Shown here in pieces: positions 11,229 through 24,229 of a DNA stretch of 64,000 nt. The stretch covers positions 5,704,001 through 5,768,000 of the forward strand of contig JANUWF010000008.1 in assembly GCA_026120185.1 (NCBI GenBank), written 5' to 3'. The notes beneath the pieces are model-generated. The model saw only the letters and a program-made list of their open reading frames with translations. It was not told where the DNA came from and did not search any database. Each line of letters opens with the position of its first letter. Positions within the stretch are counted from its first letter, which is position 1. The position numbers and the translations under genes are program-made. Source of the stretch: Voacanga thouarsii. Taxonomy: Eukaryota > Streptophyta > Magnoliopsida > Gentianales > Apocynaceae.

Positions 11229-13068
11229 TGAAGTATTGCGGGAAAGCAAAAAAAAAAAAAAAAAAAACTGTAGTGGAAGTTTGCAATTTCAATTTTTTTT
11301 CAAGCCAAAGTTTGGGAATACTTACTTTTAAGTCGCTTAGGTTGAATAACTAATGTTAGATTCAAGTTTGACAGAATCTCTTGGATTGGAATGAACTATT
11401 TGTTCTGCGGAATTGCAGCAAGTCGTTAACTCCTTCGCATCAAATACACACCAAGTTTGCCATTTCTTGTCTTTCCAGCATATTCTAGAACCTCCTACAG
11501 ATTACTACTAGTGAAAGTAGAAATAGGGTGAAGGAATAATAATTGGAAGTATATTAGGAGAGCTAGTCTAAGAGAAAAAACAAACCATCGAAATAATAGA
11601 AAGTCTAGTAGCCTTAAAAAGAAGAAAAAAAAAAAAGATATCACCTGTTGCTTATTGTCCTACGTGAATAGGACCATGCAAGAATCGATAACTTCCTTTT
11701 TTCTTTTTTTCTTTTTTTTTCCCTTTGCCATCTTGTTTTCCTATTATTCAGTGGCACAGCTATCTCAAGGTTATTGAAACCTTTAGCCGCCTCATGCAAA
11801 CCAGATGGGCTAGGGTTTGCCTAATCAAACCATAAATGATTTAAATAACTCTTTTATTAATTAATTGATCCACTTAAGCCCAATAAAAATTACCCAAGAT
11901 AGTTAATTAATAAACCAACTTAATTAAATTGACCCAATAAATTATTCTAGCCAAAATAAACAATTATTGGACTATAGAATAATTTTTCGAATATTAATTT
12001 CATCTAATAAGCCCATATAGTGAATAATTTTACTATGGTTACATGAGCTACTCTTGGAACCAAAAGACATATTATTCTTGCCTACTATATTGACCAAAAT
12101 ACCCTTGCAAATAACTAGTTGTATTTTATCATTTCTAATATTCCATTTATCACTATATGGAAATATTAACCCCAAGAATAATATTGCAAATGCAGTGTCT
12201 CCAACCTACTAGTGTAATGACAAAAATATCCCTCTACATAACACCTATCATTGAGACAGAAAAAATACACTAACACATTTCTTAATGATATCTACCATTC
12301 TTTGATATATAGTCTAATAATCCATGACTTTTAGTATGTATCCACTTATCGCAAGGAGCTACCCAAAAGTATACATACTTAGTCAAGTTTCCTAAGGCCC
12401 TAGATTATTTATTAGTCAAGTTTCCCAAGGCCCTGGATTATTTAGATTATCTCGGAAAATCACAAGGGGGTAATGTCTTTACTAAATAAAGTATAGAAAC
12501 TCTATTACATAAATCTGTCTTTATTAACTAGAGTTATATACCTAATGTACAAGGTTATTGGCCTTACATTAAGACATCACCTATCATACATCAAATTATA
12601 CAAGTCCGGCTTTACTAGATCATTAACTTATATTGAAGTCTTAGGGTACTTGTCCATGCAGTAGCAGTGATATACTAATCTTTATTTATTTTAGTACTTT
12701 TGCAAAGATAATTATCGCATCGTCTAGTTTTACGTCTTTCAAATAAGCTTCCACTATTAGCATGAGTGGACTACTCACTAGCTAAAAATAAATCATTCCC
12801 CATTTAGAAATCATAGTATAATGATCTAAACCTTAATAAAGTGCCGAACTTTATTAATTGATCAAGAACATTTTTTTCTCTTATGCGTTAGTAGTCCATA
12901 ATCTACACTTTTTTGTGAAAGTATGACTCAGTAACATAAATTACTTACTAACACACATAGACCTTAATGTACACTTGTATGTAAGCAAGCAACTATTACT
13001 AAATGAAATATTTTATTAATTTCTGAAATACAAAAATGTATAGTCTATTTTGGACATACATTCTAGCA
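11229..13068 (-). mobile_element. Copia-type LTR, copy 1
   Basis: In plus coordinates it runs from TGAAGTATTGCGG to ACATTCTAGCA. In the sense direction (minus) it therefore begins TGCTAGAATGT and ends CAATACTTCA, followed by a Met-tRNA primer site. It resembles the LTR at 13928-15629 throughout, for example in the TTACTTTTA entry, the GCTTATCTC-like blocks and the terminal TCTAGCA/TCTAACA. The 1840-bp length includes an A tract at 11250-11268. The same LTR family forms the 3' LTR of the copia element at 53785. Confidence 0.75.
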
Positions 13069-13927
13069 GTTCTTTCTAGAGAAAAATTGAGTCTAAAAAA
13101 CTTGTGCATTTGATTTAAATGAAATAGACATGCTCTTAAAGGCTTAAAGGAAAACCTTTCCATGCTATTTTTGTTATTTAATTCATAAGTGATCAAATAA
13201 TGAATTAAGCATCATAAATTAAATTATCTTATTTAATTTTGAGGTGGTTCTTCCTTTACTAACCATTTTCATGTAAATTATTCATCCATGAAAAATAACT
13301 GATTCAAGAAAATTAATCGGGTATGATATGGAACCTAAAAATAAAAGATTACAAGGAAAAGGCAAAAACAGCAACTCTTCAGGAAACGCAAACGTGCTTG
13401 TCTAGACCTAAACTAGATCTTCATCCAACCACAAACTAGTCCTTACCTAGGGCCAAGCCATGGCTGGCTTGCACAAGCCATGGCTGGCTTTCACAAGCCT
13501 TAGCCGACTTTTCCTTTTGCCTAGCTAGTCACTGGCTTGCTCCAAAGCCATGGCCAGCTTCCTCTTGAACCTGAGCTCTATGTTGTTTTTTCCTTCTTTC
13601 TTCCTCTATGAATTTCCTTCATCTTTTCTCCATGGGATTTTCAAGCACAACCATTGTTACAAAATTCCAACAAATCGAACTCAAAACAATACACAATCAC
13701 CTATGCCTTTCAAATGAGGCTTATACATGTTCTACGTAATGAAAACAAATTAAATACAAGTGCTTTTGCCTTCACGCATGAGATAATTACAGAATCTACC
13801 CATACCAAAAATAACGAGGGATCACAAACAACCCTAAAGACTATATTTTAATGAGTAAAGGAACTATCTTTCCGATTATTAACTCTAAGCATACTCCTAG
13901 ATTAAAACCAATGACTTTGATACCACT
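13069..13927 (-). mobile_element. Copia-type leader/internal fragment (copy 2), non-coding
   Basis: An 859-bp stretch between two LTRs with a primer site at its right edge and no gag or pol. Near 13450-13560 it carries several imperfect repeats of AAGCCATGGCTGGCTT, also seen in copy 1 near 10660-10740. Either a very short non-autonomous element or the leader left by recombination between tandem copies. Confidence 0.65.
13913..13925 (-). promoter_or_regulatory. Primer binding site (initiator Met-tRNA)
   Basis: On the minus strand TGGTATCAAAGTC begins 2 bp after the LTR end. It is a good match to the start of TGGTATCAGAGC. Confidence 0.75.
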
Positions 13928-15629
13928 TGAAGAATCTCGAGAAATAAATAAATACAGTGGGAAACTAGGTTTTTCATAAATTTTCTGTTCATAATCAAGA
14001 AGAAAACTTACTTTTATGTGAAGAGTGAACTATTGGCAGTGGAGTTGAGCTTGATTGATCCTAAATAGTTGAACTTGGTGCCTGCAGATTTGTGGCAGAA
14101 TCTTGTTTTCTAGAAATACCAACTAAGTGTTTACTTCTTTGCAGCAAACATGGACTAGGATTTCTAACACTTGAACTTATAGAGCATTCTCAAACCTCTT
14201 TGTAGGCTTAACTATTGGTAAGAATAGAAATAAAGATGCAAATAAGAAGAAACTAGGGAAGAACTATTGAGAAGAAAGAAGAATGGTAGTAGTAGTAGAA
14301 CCTTTTTCTGTTTTTCTTTTCCTATATGAACAATGCACAACCATGCACATACCAGAACCACACAAAAAAAAAAACAACAACCTTCAACACTCTTTTAATG
14401 CCACCTCTATTCTATCCTTGTATATTAGGTTGCCACTTTAGGGTTTCTAAAACCCTTAAACTATCACTTTTAATCACTGGTGGGCCTAATATAAAATTAT
14501 ATAATATAATTAATTAATAATTTAATTTAATTTAATTGGCATAATATATTATTCTAGCCAAAATAAATAATTATTGGACTCTTAGAATAGTTATTCAAAT
14601 ATTAATTTCATCCAATAAGCCTACATAGTAATTTAATGACTAAGGTTGTTTGAACTACTTTGGGAACAAAAAGACACATCTGGTATATTAAAATGACTAA
14701 AATACCTTTACTAACAAATAGTTTTATTTTATCATTTTAAATATTCTATTTATCATCATATGAAAATATTGACCCCGAGAACAATATTACAAATGCAGTG
14801 TCTTTGACCTACAAGTGTAATAACGAAAATATCCCTCTATGTAACACCCCATCATTGAGATAGAAAAAATGTACTAATACCTTTCTTAATTCTATCTACC
14901 ATCACTAGACATCTAGTCTGATAATACATGATTTTTTGTATGAATCTGCTTATCTCTGGGAAGTATCCAAAAGCAAACATTATTAAGTCACGTTCTTAGG
15001 GCCTTGGATTATTTAGATTATTTTGGACAATTACAATAGGGTGATTTATCCCTACTAAGTGAAGTATAGAAACTATATTATATAAGTTAATCTTAATTAA
15101 CTAGTGCCATACACCTAACGTACAACGTTATTGATCTCATATTAAGACCTCACCCATCGTACATTAAAATACATAAGTCTAGCTTCACCAGACCACCAAT
15201 TTATATTCAAGTCTTAGGGTACTCGTCCACGTTGTTGTAGTAATAGTTTGGTTTCTTTAAATATAATACCTTATTAGAAACCACTATTACAAGTTTTGTT
15301 CTACGCCTTCCAAATACATTTATGCTTATGGCATGAGAGAACTACTCACTAGTTTAAGGTAAACCATTCTTCATTTAGAAACTAAAGCATAATTCTTACC
15401 TTGATAAAATGCCTAGTTTCATCAAAAGACGAATGATATATATATATTTGTATGTCAAATATCCATGACCTATACCTTACTGTGAAAAACGATCCAATAC
15501 AAAGGTCATTAACTTATCATACTTGGACCTTGATGTGCAAGTATATGTAAACAAATAATCATAAGTGAATGAAATATTTATTGCGATTTATAATACATAA
15601 GTACATAATTTTGGGTATATATTCTAACA
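13928..15629 (-). mobile_element. Copia-type LTR, copy 2
   Basis: Runs from TGAAGAATCTCGAG to TATATTCTAACA, so in the sense direction it begins TGTTAGAATATA, a standard copia LTR start. Length 1702 bp. It ends against a 2-bp spacer and a Met-tRNA primer site. It shares a common layout with 11229-13068 and with the split LTR at 53785-56133. Confidence 0.8.
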
Positions 15630-18600
15630 TATCTCTAATGAAGGACTTGTATTTTTCTTTTTTATTTTTTAAAACATTGTATAAGAATTAAGGAGTTTGT
15701 AATAAGTTTTAAATTTTATTTTCTTGAGTATTCTACAATAAGTTGTAAATTAGCTGGTCATTTAGATGGGGCATGTAACAAACCTCTTATTTTTGCATAA
15801 ATATACTAGTAAAATGGCATTTCATGTGCATTTTCTTGTTTGAGTATTTATTTGAATATATTTGTAAATTATTATGATAATTTATTTGAATAAATACATG
15901 ACTACTTTTTTTGCTTTTTATTTCTGAGTGAAATACTTGCGCATAATTGTGATGCTTTATAGTAAGTGATTTTATGTTTAGAATAGATAATTATTTATGA
16001 AAGAGTATTTTATGTATTTATTTAGTGAAAAATAATATTTTTGGGGTAAATGTAAGAAACCAATTTTTTTCAAATGACGTACCCTATTTCAATATTTGAC
16101 TATTTTAATATTTTATTTTAATTAATTTTGACTCTTTATGGACCAAGACTTTAAACTCTTTGAGCATTTTAACCTATGTGTGAACCTTTTGAACCTATGC
16201 TCATTACTTTTGTACAACACTATTTCTATTGATTTAATTTTATTTTATTAAATCCTAATATGCCTAAAATGAGTAAAAGTCCCTTCATATCCCTCTTGTG
16301 TGCCGCCATCTTGCTTAAATCTTGGACATTGATATGTTTTAATCCCCACCTTCTAGTTATATTAAATCCTAGTCATCTAAAATTACTTCTTGTACAACAT
16401 AATCAATCAAAACCTTAATTCACTTAAAATGAAATTTTCTTGGGCCTAAAGGCCTCATTTTCATTCAAGACTCTTCCCACACTTTGAAAATTTTCATTTT
16501 TCTCTCCTTTTGCTTCTTCTTAATTGGCCATCCTCTCCTCTCTTTACTCTTTTGATTTTCTTCACAAATCTCAATAGTTCTTGTTTAACTATTTAAGATT
16601 GAAGTGATTAGAATGTGTAGATTGAAGTAATTAAGAGATTTCTTCAAGAAGGTAAGAGCTTTTTTGCTCATTTCTCTTAGAATTTCATGTTTTTGTAAGC
16701 AAGTCCTTGCTAGACAGAATTTGTGTTCTTGAGGAAAATTGGTTTACCGGCTTTGATGTGGAGAAAATTCTGTGAAATTGATGTTAACATGTTGCATTAA
16801 AGTTGTGTGGATGATTTTGGGTGTATTGTGGTGTAATGATGGAGATTCAACAGTGAAATATTGCTTGGGAGACAAGCTTATATGCTGGGTATGTTAGATC
16901 TGTGTGGTTTTGGTCTCAGTACCAAATATTTGAATAGGGGATTTTTCTATAATCTATTTTTATTTGATTCTACTATGTCTTGGGAGTATTTTTCGTTGGA
17001 ACTATATGAGTTGCCTATTTCATTGATTATATATGAAATTTTGAAATCGATCTATTCTATGACTGATGAAACTTGATTTTGTTGTGATTTTGGATCCCGG
17101 ATTGAACCCTTTTCACTTTGAATGTGGAACTGAAATTTTTATACATAAAACTAAATTATTTTATGAGTAATTATCCACCTGAATTACTTAATTTGGACTG
17201 GTATATTTTTCCTAGCAATTTTTTTACAAAATGTTGCCAAATCAGATTTTTAAAGTTGTTGTCCATTGCATCAACTTCAAGCCTTAAATTAATATACCTA
17301 GACACCTGATATTTTGTTGAAATTGCTATTTTTTACATATTGAAGTTATATCCTGGAAATTTTCATTGAATTTTGAATTGATTTTCTTGGTGATCTGATT
17401 GCCCAAAATTATACTCTGTAAGCCTATTCGATATAGCGGAGGAGGGCACTGTAGCCTTTCCTTTCACTTTAAAATGTAATTTCATTTAATGGTTGAGTTG
17501 GAACTATCTTTGAGGATTCCCTGCTCATTGTCTAAGCATTTAGTATTGTATAAGCTATGATACAAGTACAAAGGGGTACAATATAAGAGTTTAGTACGTA
17601 GCTCTCGATCAAGCCCTATTTACACTAAAACGTTGTTTTGATAGTGTAATAGGAAACTTATGATTTAGCTTTGAAATCTTCATTATATCAATTTGATTTG
17701 TTATAATATTGATATAAAATATTATGAGATGATTAGTTTATTAGTTTGATACTTATATGATAATATGATTGTATTAAGCCTTTAAATGATACTTATTCAT
17801 GATTGATAACTAGCTAATGTGCTAATGCTTTGTGAAATTAAATGTTTGATGTATTAATGTGAATTTTATAAGTATATTTATGACTTAATTTCATATTATT
17901 TGAGTTTAAATTTTTAAGGTTTTGTGTTGTTTGATGTTAGGGATTGGGGACGGTTAGATTGTGAGATTAGGATCACTTAAGTTCATGATTGTCTTGGAGG
18001 AATTCTATCTAGTATGAAATTTATAATAGAAAATTGATATATATTTGTTTATCTGCTAGAGTTGGTTGGTGATGAAGGATATAATCCAAGAACCTAAGTT
18101 GGATTTTGCTTTTCCTGTAGGGACTTGAGGTAAGTCCCCACATTTCATGATTCCATAAATCTAGGAATACATGTAAAATATTTTAATCATGATAAATGCT
18201 TATAAATCAATTTATATTTACTTGAAAATCCTTATTTATGAAATTATTTAATTATTTATTTGAGAATAATTGTTCATGAATTGATTTATTTATGCAAGTG
18301 ATATTTTCTTAATTGTATATATATGGCTCTTATTTGGAAATTATATATATTGAAAGCACGTTGCTCTATTGTGAAGTAAATAGTGATTTTATTGATTATG
18401 AAATATTTAAATATACTTTATTATTAGGAAATTATATATGTACATGATATGTTGAGTATATAGTCCTACATTATTTTTATTAAGCATGTAGAATTGTAAA
18501 ATCTTATGCATAAATGAGTTGCGAAATACATGGCATGTTTTTGAATCTTTAGCTTCATATAATATGAAATCTATTTATTGTATTTATGAGTCATTTGTTT

Positions 18601-18683
18601 ATGAAATATTGGAACAAATAAAATCTTGTGATGTGATTTTGAATCTAAAGAGTATATTATTTAACCACTTGACATTACGTTAT

Positions 18684-20207
18684 TGATGCGTAAATTTTGG
18701 GTGTATAAAAAGCATTAAATTTAAATCCATCCCTTAGCCAAGTTTTAATTAAAATATTAATCTCAAAATACACATACGAGCAAGTATACTCATCGCAAAC
18801 ATAGTATAGGGAATTAACAAGTATCGATCCGCAAAGGAACAAGTACACATTAATCAATTTTCATTCATTGTTTAATCGACCCAATTAAATTAAGAAAATA
18901 AGAAAAAGAAAAATAAAGAAATATATACAACTCAAGGATGTGAAAATATGCAATTTAAACAATTATTCTAGAAAACATGATAATGAACCAACTAGCAATT
19001 CTCTCAACTAATTATCATCTTGGCATCATTGAAGAATATAAAGTAAATTTCAACTGTTTCCCAAGTCATGAATCTACTTAGAAAAATTTCACTTCATTTC
19101 CCAATCCATGGAATTACTATCTTTTGATTAATATTAGCAAATTTGCTAATAAAGCTAACATAACGAAAATATGCAGTAAGCTCAATTCCTTACAAGCATG
19201 AAATTAGCTAATAATCCTTTGCTGGAGGTGAAATTAACTAATCTTTGATCACTTAGTCCTTTAATCTTATCTTCATCACTCAAGTCCATTAAGATTAGAC
19301 AAATATGAAATTAATGCAATGAAACTACTAACATCATTGTTCCAAGTCAATTAAAAGAACTCGCATCAATAACCAATAATAACAAATAATCAAATGCCAA
19401 AGATGATAAAGAATTGATCAAATAACCAAATTAACACAAAATCATGAATTCCAAAATAATGTTAAATTATAATAAAAACATTGAATACATCATTGTTTAA
19501 GGAAAAGAAAACAAAAATAAAAGAAACCACTTATAGACAAGCCTCTTTCTTCATCCTTGAAAACTCTCTTGAACAATCCTCCTTAAATGGGTGAATTCCT
19601 CCTTCAACGAGTGATTGGAATTTATGCTCTTGGATCTACTTTTCTACCTCTCCCCCTTCTCTTGTGTTTTTTTCTTGCTTTTACAGGCCCCTTAGATGCT
19701 AAATTCATTGTTGGAGGAACTTTGGCCGAGTAGGAATAAGAAAATAGCGAAATATTTGGAAAATTTCTAAATTCGTACATAGAATTTTCGCCTTCTAGAG
19801 TGGGCCTAGCACCGAGTACCTTTGACCCACTAGGCGCCAGGTACAATCTGTTCTTCCTCTGAATTTTTGCTCTGTTTTCACTGGCCGAATAGAATGGACT
19901 TGGCGCCTGGTCCACTTTCCGACCTGGTGCCAGGTTTGTTCTATTTTTTTTCCTAAAAGCTACTCAGTTTCCCCTACTTGACTAGAATAGACCTGGCGCA
20001 TAGTCCCTTGGCTGGCCCTGGTGCCAGGTTTATTCTATAATTGTTCATTTTTTGCTCAAATTTAACTCAAATCTGCACAAATTTGTCAAAAATACTTTTT
20101 ACAAGAAAAATGTCAAATAGGAAGGAATATGCCTAGTTATTATAACAAAGGTATCTCAAAACAACTTCAAATAACTAGGAAACTAATGGTGATTTTAGCC
20201 CCTATCA
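18684..20207 (-). mobile_element. 3' LTR of the Athila/Tat-type element
   Basis: 1524 bp, from TGATGCGTAAATTTTGG to AGCCCCTATCA in plus coordinates, with TGAT..ATCA ends. It matches 25701-27122 along its length. About 100 bp near 19410-19510 are missing from the other LTR. It holds three ~94-bp repeats with GGCGCC-type motifs (19797-20040). Confidence 0.9.
19797..20040. repeat. Three ~94-bp repeats with paired GGCGCC/GGTGCC motifs
   Basis: Units start near 19797, 19892 and 19985. Each holds a CTGGCGCCTGGTCC-type motif and, about 20 bp on, CCTGGTGCCAGGTTTGTTCT or a variant. The motifs are near-palindromic and much richer in GC than the surroundings. Equivalent arrays lie at 26721-26960 and in the solo LTR at 54113-54262. 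Confidence 0.75.
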
Positions 20208-20245
20208 CATACCTCCACACTTGAACTTTTGCTTGTCCTCAAGCA
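20208..20245 (-). promoter_or_regulatory. Polypurine tract region of the Athila/Tat-type element
   Basis: On the minus strand, TTGCTTGAGGACAAGCAAAA and then AAGTGTGGAGGTATG directly precede the 3' LTR start TGATAG. GAGGACAAGCAAA..AAGT followed by a G/A-rich run is the usual sequence before the 3' LTR in plant Athila/Tat-type elements. Confidence 0.75.
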
Positions 20246-21608
20246 ACACAGTTTACTCTAAGAAAATTATCAAGAAAACCAAGTCTTTACTCATTCCAAA
20301 ATCTTTTTACAACATACCAAGGATTATAACTTTCTTTCAAACTTTAGATACATCTCTTGTCATTTATACCCTTTGAAAATAATTCAAACTTTGAAACATT
20401 TGACAAGACATCACAAAACTCTTGAAGTCGAATTAATCAAGTTTATACCTTAGCTTAAAAAAATTATTTCACTCTTCAAGTTGAAAGATCGATAACATGA
20501 ATCACATAAGTCAAGCTATCTACCTACTCAAATATTATAAATCCAAAAATTTCTCAACTCAAGTCACAATGTAAGGAAAGCACTCCAATTTCTTTCTCTC
20601 TAGTTTTTTTCAATGACTTAAGGAATTGATAGCTTCAAGTGCATGAATTTCTCTTCACACACTGTATTGGCCCCCTTTTAGTCATCACCCATCATTTTTT
20701 TCAACAATATTCCTTTCTTTTGCTCTTGGGAATTCATTACCTCAAGAAAGTGAATTTCTCTTCACTATTTGTATTGGCCCCCATAATCAAGCAAAAAATA
20801 AATAAATTCATCTTCAAAGAGGAAATAACAACTCTTTTTTTTTCCACTTCAAGAATTTTTCACAATTTTTTCCACAATCATTCCTCTCAAAGATCTTTTA
20901 TCAACTCACATACCTTATCACAACTTAAAGCCAAGCAAAATTTAAAATATTAATACAAGAGTTAGTCAATAAACTTTACTTATATTCATCATACTCTCCA
21001 TATTCAAACTAGATGAGTCAAATAACATTCAAACACCAATGCATAAATAAGATTAATAAAAATTCTCAAGTCTTGAAAAATATCTTATCCAACAAACTAA
21101 TTGCACAAAAAATCCACCAAACGAATGATAAAACTTATATCTAAGTAGGAAAAAGAATTACAACCTTGCTTAACAATGAAAACCACTGAAACTTTGAAAA
21201 ATTTTCACAAAATTGATATGAAAAAAATTATATCTTCAACCATTCTCCCCCCCCCCCACACACACACACACATACACTTAAACTGGATATTGTCCTCAAT
21301 GGCCAAAGATTGAACACTAAAAATACAACTAAGAAGACGAAAAGCAATAAAGACAAAGAATAAAGTGAAGAGAATACTTCCATTACATCGTAGTGCCACC
21401 AGGTTCGAATCCACCACAAAGAGAAGTCATTACAAGAGTACCAACTGAAATAGAAACAAACCAAAGAAAAATATAAAGCTAGAAAAAGAAAGCGAAAATA
21501 AAATAAAAGAAAAAAATACCTAAAAGCTAGTAAAGATCATGAAAAGTCAAAAGAAAAGATATAACAAAAAAATAAAATAAAATAAAATACAAGGATAGAG
21601 GAGAAGTT
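20246..21608 (-). other. Non-coding 3' region of the Athila/Tat-type element with duplicated segment and second PPT-like block
   Basis: Between the ORF stop and the polypurine tract lies about 1.36 kb of non-coding sequence. It includes a T-rich start and a second GAGGACAATATCC..AAGTGTATG block with a (GT)n and a long G run (plus 21247-21297). Near 20640-20790 there is an imperfect duplication in which both copies read, on the minus strand, GGGGGCCAATACA, then GAAGAGAAATTCA, then ATCAATTCC or ATGAATTCC. The same order (ORF, T-rich stretch, GAGGACA block, duplicated segment) is found in the element at 46038-47200. Confidence 0.6.
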
Positions 21609-22824
21609 AAGAGTCCTCATTATCGTCCTCATCATTGTCGTCATCATGCGAATCAGTGGCTGGCGAATTGAAGATGCTCCAGTAGATTGCTAGATCAAAG
21701 TGGCCAACTTTTGATCTTGAATATCCTGGCGGTGACAAATGTTTGCAATGGAGTCGTGAAGCTGGAGGAAAATAGTTATTTAGCTCTCTAACTGAGCCTC
21801 CACTCGTGCCTTAAAATCAATACACAAATGAGAGCTTGTGGCACAAAGGGCAGGTCTAGTAGGTGTCTCCGCTTCCTTCTCCTTATCAGGGGGAAGCTCC
21901 TCCTTCCCAAGGTGCTGCACCTTAAATGGCTTCTTCTAGCGCTTTGCCTTTTCATCATAGCGATACCCACACTAAACTAAAACATGCTCCATCACTAGGT
22001 CTCGGTCAGTAGTTGGCTCACTCAGCTTTCCATCTAAATACACTCCAAAGTCTCTTAGAATACACATAATAACCAAAGGAAATTTCAGAACTTTGGCTGT
22101 AATGTTAGGGGAAACTACCTCTCTCATAGACTAAATCATAATTGGGGCAAGAAGAATAGGCTCACTATTTCTTATCTTATCCAGAATGTAAAGATCAAGG
22201 ACCCTAGACTCATTGAAGCCACTAGCCTTAGGGTACACGTTGAAAGTAAATATATAGACTATGGCACGCCATTAAGCCTCAAGGTCATTATTTGAAGAGT
22301 AATGGTTTTGCCCTATCTGCCCTTTCCTCCACATGCGAAAACTATCCCTTACAGCCCTCACATCCCATGTAGGCTCAAAAATGACCTTTTAGTTATTATA
22401 GTCAACAGTAATCCACTGCCCCCATCAGGGAGTCCCAAAATTCTAGTTAGTTGAGTCCTCTCAAGCTCAATGGGAATCCATTTTACCATGGTGGAGATGA
22501 TTTAGAGGTTATTTTTATTTTTGCCCTTCATATTGACATAAAACTCTCTCATGCGCACAGGACAATGAGCACCTTCCATTCTAATGGTGGGCTTGCACCC
22601 CAGGTGCCTGAACATAGTAGAAACCTCCAGGGAATTGTCTAAAAAAGGCTTATATTGCTTTTCTACTATAATCTTATTGTATTAGTGCTTGTCATACCAG
22701 ATTTGACACATAGGATCATAGAATCGAGTAGGTTAGGTAGGTAGAGGCTCGAAAAAAGATGTGGATAAAGATGCATCTAGAACTCTCTTAGCTTCCAGTG
22801 CTAACCCCCTAGGTCTTCTAGACA
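21609..22824 (-). pseudogene. Broken ORF resembling the 'putative plant transposon protein' domain
   Basis: On the minus strand an ATG at 22824 opens MSRRPRGLALEAKRVLDASL, followed by a conserved-looking core with NKIIVEK, PVRMREFYVNM and RILGLPDGG. It ends in an acidic tail, DSHDDDNDEDDNEDS, before TAA at 21609. At least three in-frame stops and one frameshift (near the LPDGG motif) interrupt about 405 codons. The V/MREFYxN and LGLPD motifs are what I know from the plant 'putative plant transposon protein' domain found next to retroelements. Its molecular role is not known to me. A second copy at 32100-33425 shares NKIIVEK and the KEFYAN core, so the ORF belongs to a repeat family and not to a host gene. 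Confidence 0.6.
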
Positions 22825-23685
22825 TGATAGAATGATAAAGAAATGTTATATATCAGAAAAATAGGACTCCCTCAACTTACTCTTTACAGTATAAACAAGC
22901 ACAACTTTCAACTGTCCCACTCTTACCACAACTTTTAATACAACCAACACCTCAACACCAAACAACATAAGATAGTCAACAATATGACACAATCTCCTTC
23001 AATAAACTTGTAAGAATTTTAGCCAATGTCTAATACCCAACACAATATCAATAATGATGATCAAAATACAATGCTCAATAGCTACCAATGAACAATGTAA
23101 AGCTATATTAGACTAAGGTTGAGTTTGTCATGAACAATTATCTAATCATCTATGCAACTCATAGTTACACCAAAGAAAGCATGCTCAAGAGGTTCCACAA
23201 ATAGGAAATTCATGCATGGCATCAATCATATAGCATTGTCAATTATACTTCCATGATAATGAAACCTCAAGGAAGTCATCATTGCCAATCAAATCCTTCA
23301 ACCAAAAGTATTCAAGAATTTTCGCCCAAAAATGCATAGAAAAATACCTATAAAATTCATAAGAAAAAATTAAATCATAGAAAGTGCATAAAAAGCATAT
23401 CACAATGATGTCCAATGTATGGGTAAGGATTCTATGCAAAAAGATTGAAGAAATCATGCACCATATGGATGGGTTGAAAAATGAGTTTTAGAATCAAAGA
23501 TTGGATTTTTCTTAGTTTGAATCCAAACTTCTGAGAACAAAGTGAAGATTTGGTGTTGGGGAGGTGTTTTAGAGGTCTAAGAAGTGACCCAATGATGTTC
23601 CAGAGTTAAACTCGGCGATTGGTTGAGAGAAAAATTGAGAGGGATGAAAATTTTTTGAACAAAATGGCCAAGAGGTAGGCTTTTG

Positions 23686-23830
23686 ATGTTGCGGCCGACT
23701 AGGCCTGGCGCCAAGCCTAAGGATTGGGCCTGGTGCTGGGCCTGTTCTGCCCGCGTTCTCTGTCGAGTCGTGTTAGGCCAGTGCCTAGGCCAAAGGTTGA
23801 GACCGTTGCCTGGTCAGCTCTGGCCAAATT
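23686..23830. repeat. GGCGCC-type motif cluster in the internal region
   Basis: AGGCCTGGCGCCAAGCC, CCTGGTGCTGGGCCTGTTCT and related motifs repeat here. They resemble the three-fold array in the LTRs of the same element but lie between gag and the transposon-protein ORF. The stretch is clearly richer in GC than its flanks. Confidence 0.6.
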
Positions 23831-24229
23831 TTTTTTTTTTTTATATGGACTTTAATGGAAGTAAAGAAAATGAATACGAATTCATGAAAAGAATACAGTC
23901 TAATAAAAAAGAAATAGACAAATTAATATAAATAAACAAAAATTAAAAATATGTAAAAAAACTAAAGCAGTTCAAAATCAGAATTTCCCACGGTCTTGGT
24001 CATGCAGGTCGGTCTCCATGTTGCCTGGAAGTGATCCCGTTTGACGATCACCAAGGAGTTTGGCTAGCTGTCCAATTTGACTTTCAAGGTTGCATGATGC
24101 CTCCAAATTTCTTGTGATCACATCTACTCCTTGGATCTATGTCTTTGTTCCATTTACTAGTTGGTTGACCAACTCATCCAATGATGGTTTAGCTAGTGGG
24201 GCATTATACGGTGGTGGCGGTCGAGTCCT

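Noticed and set aside
19622..19915. 97-codon minus-strand frame
   Set aside because: It falls inside an LTR. The partner LTR at 25701 has it broken, and no conserved motif is visible.
21390..21420. GGTTCGAATCC word resembling a tRNA T-loop
   Set aside because: No matching D-arm or acceptor stem. It lies in the 3' region of the Athila/Tat-type element and is explained by that.
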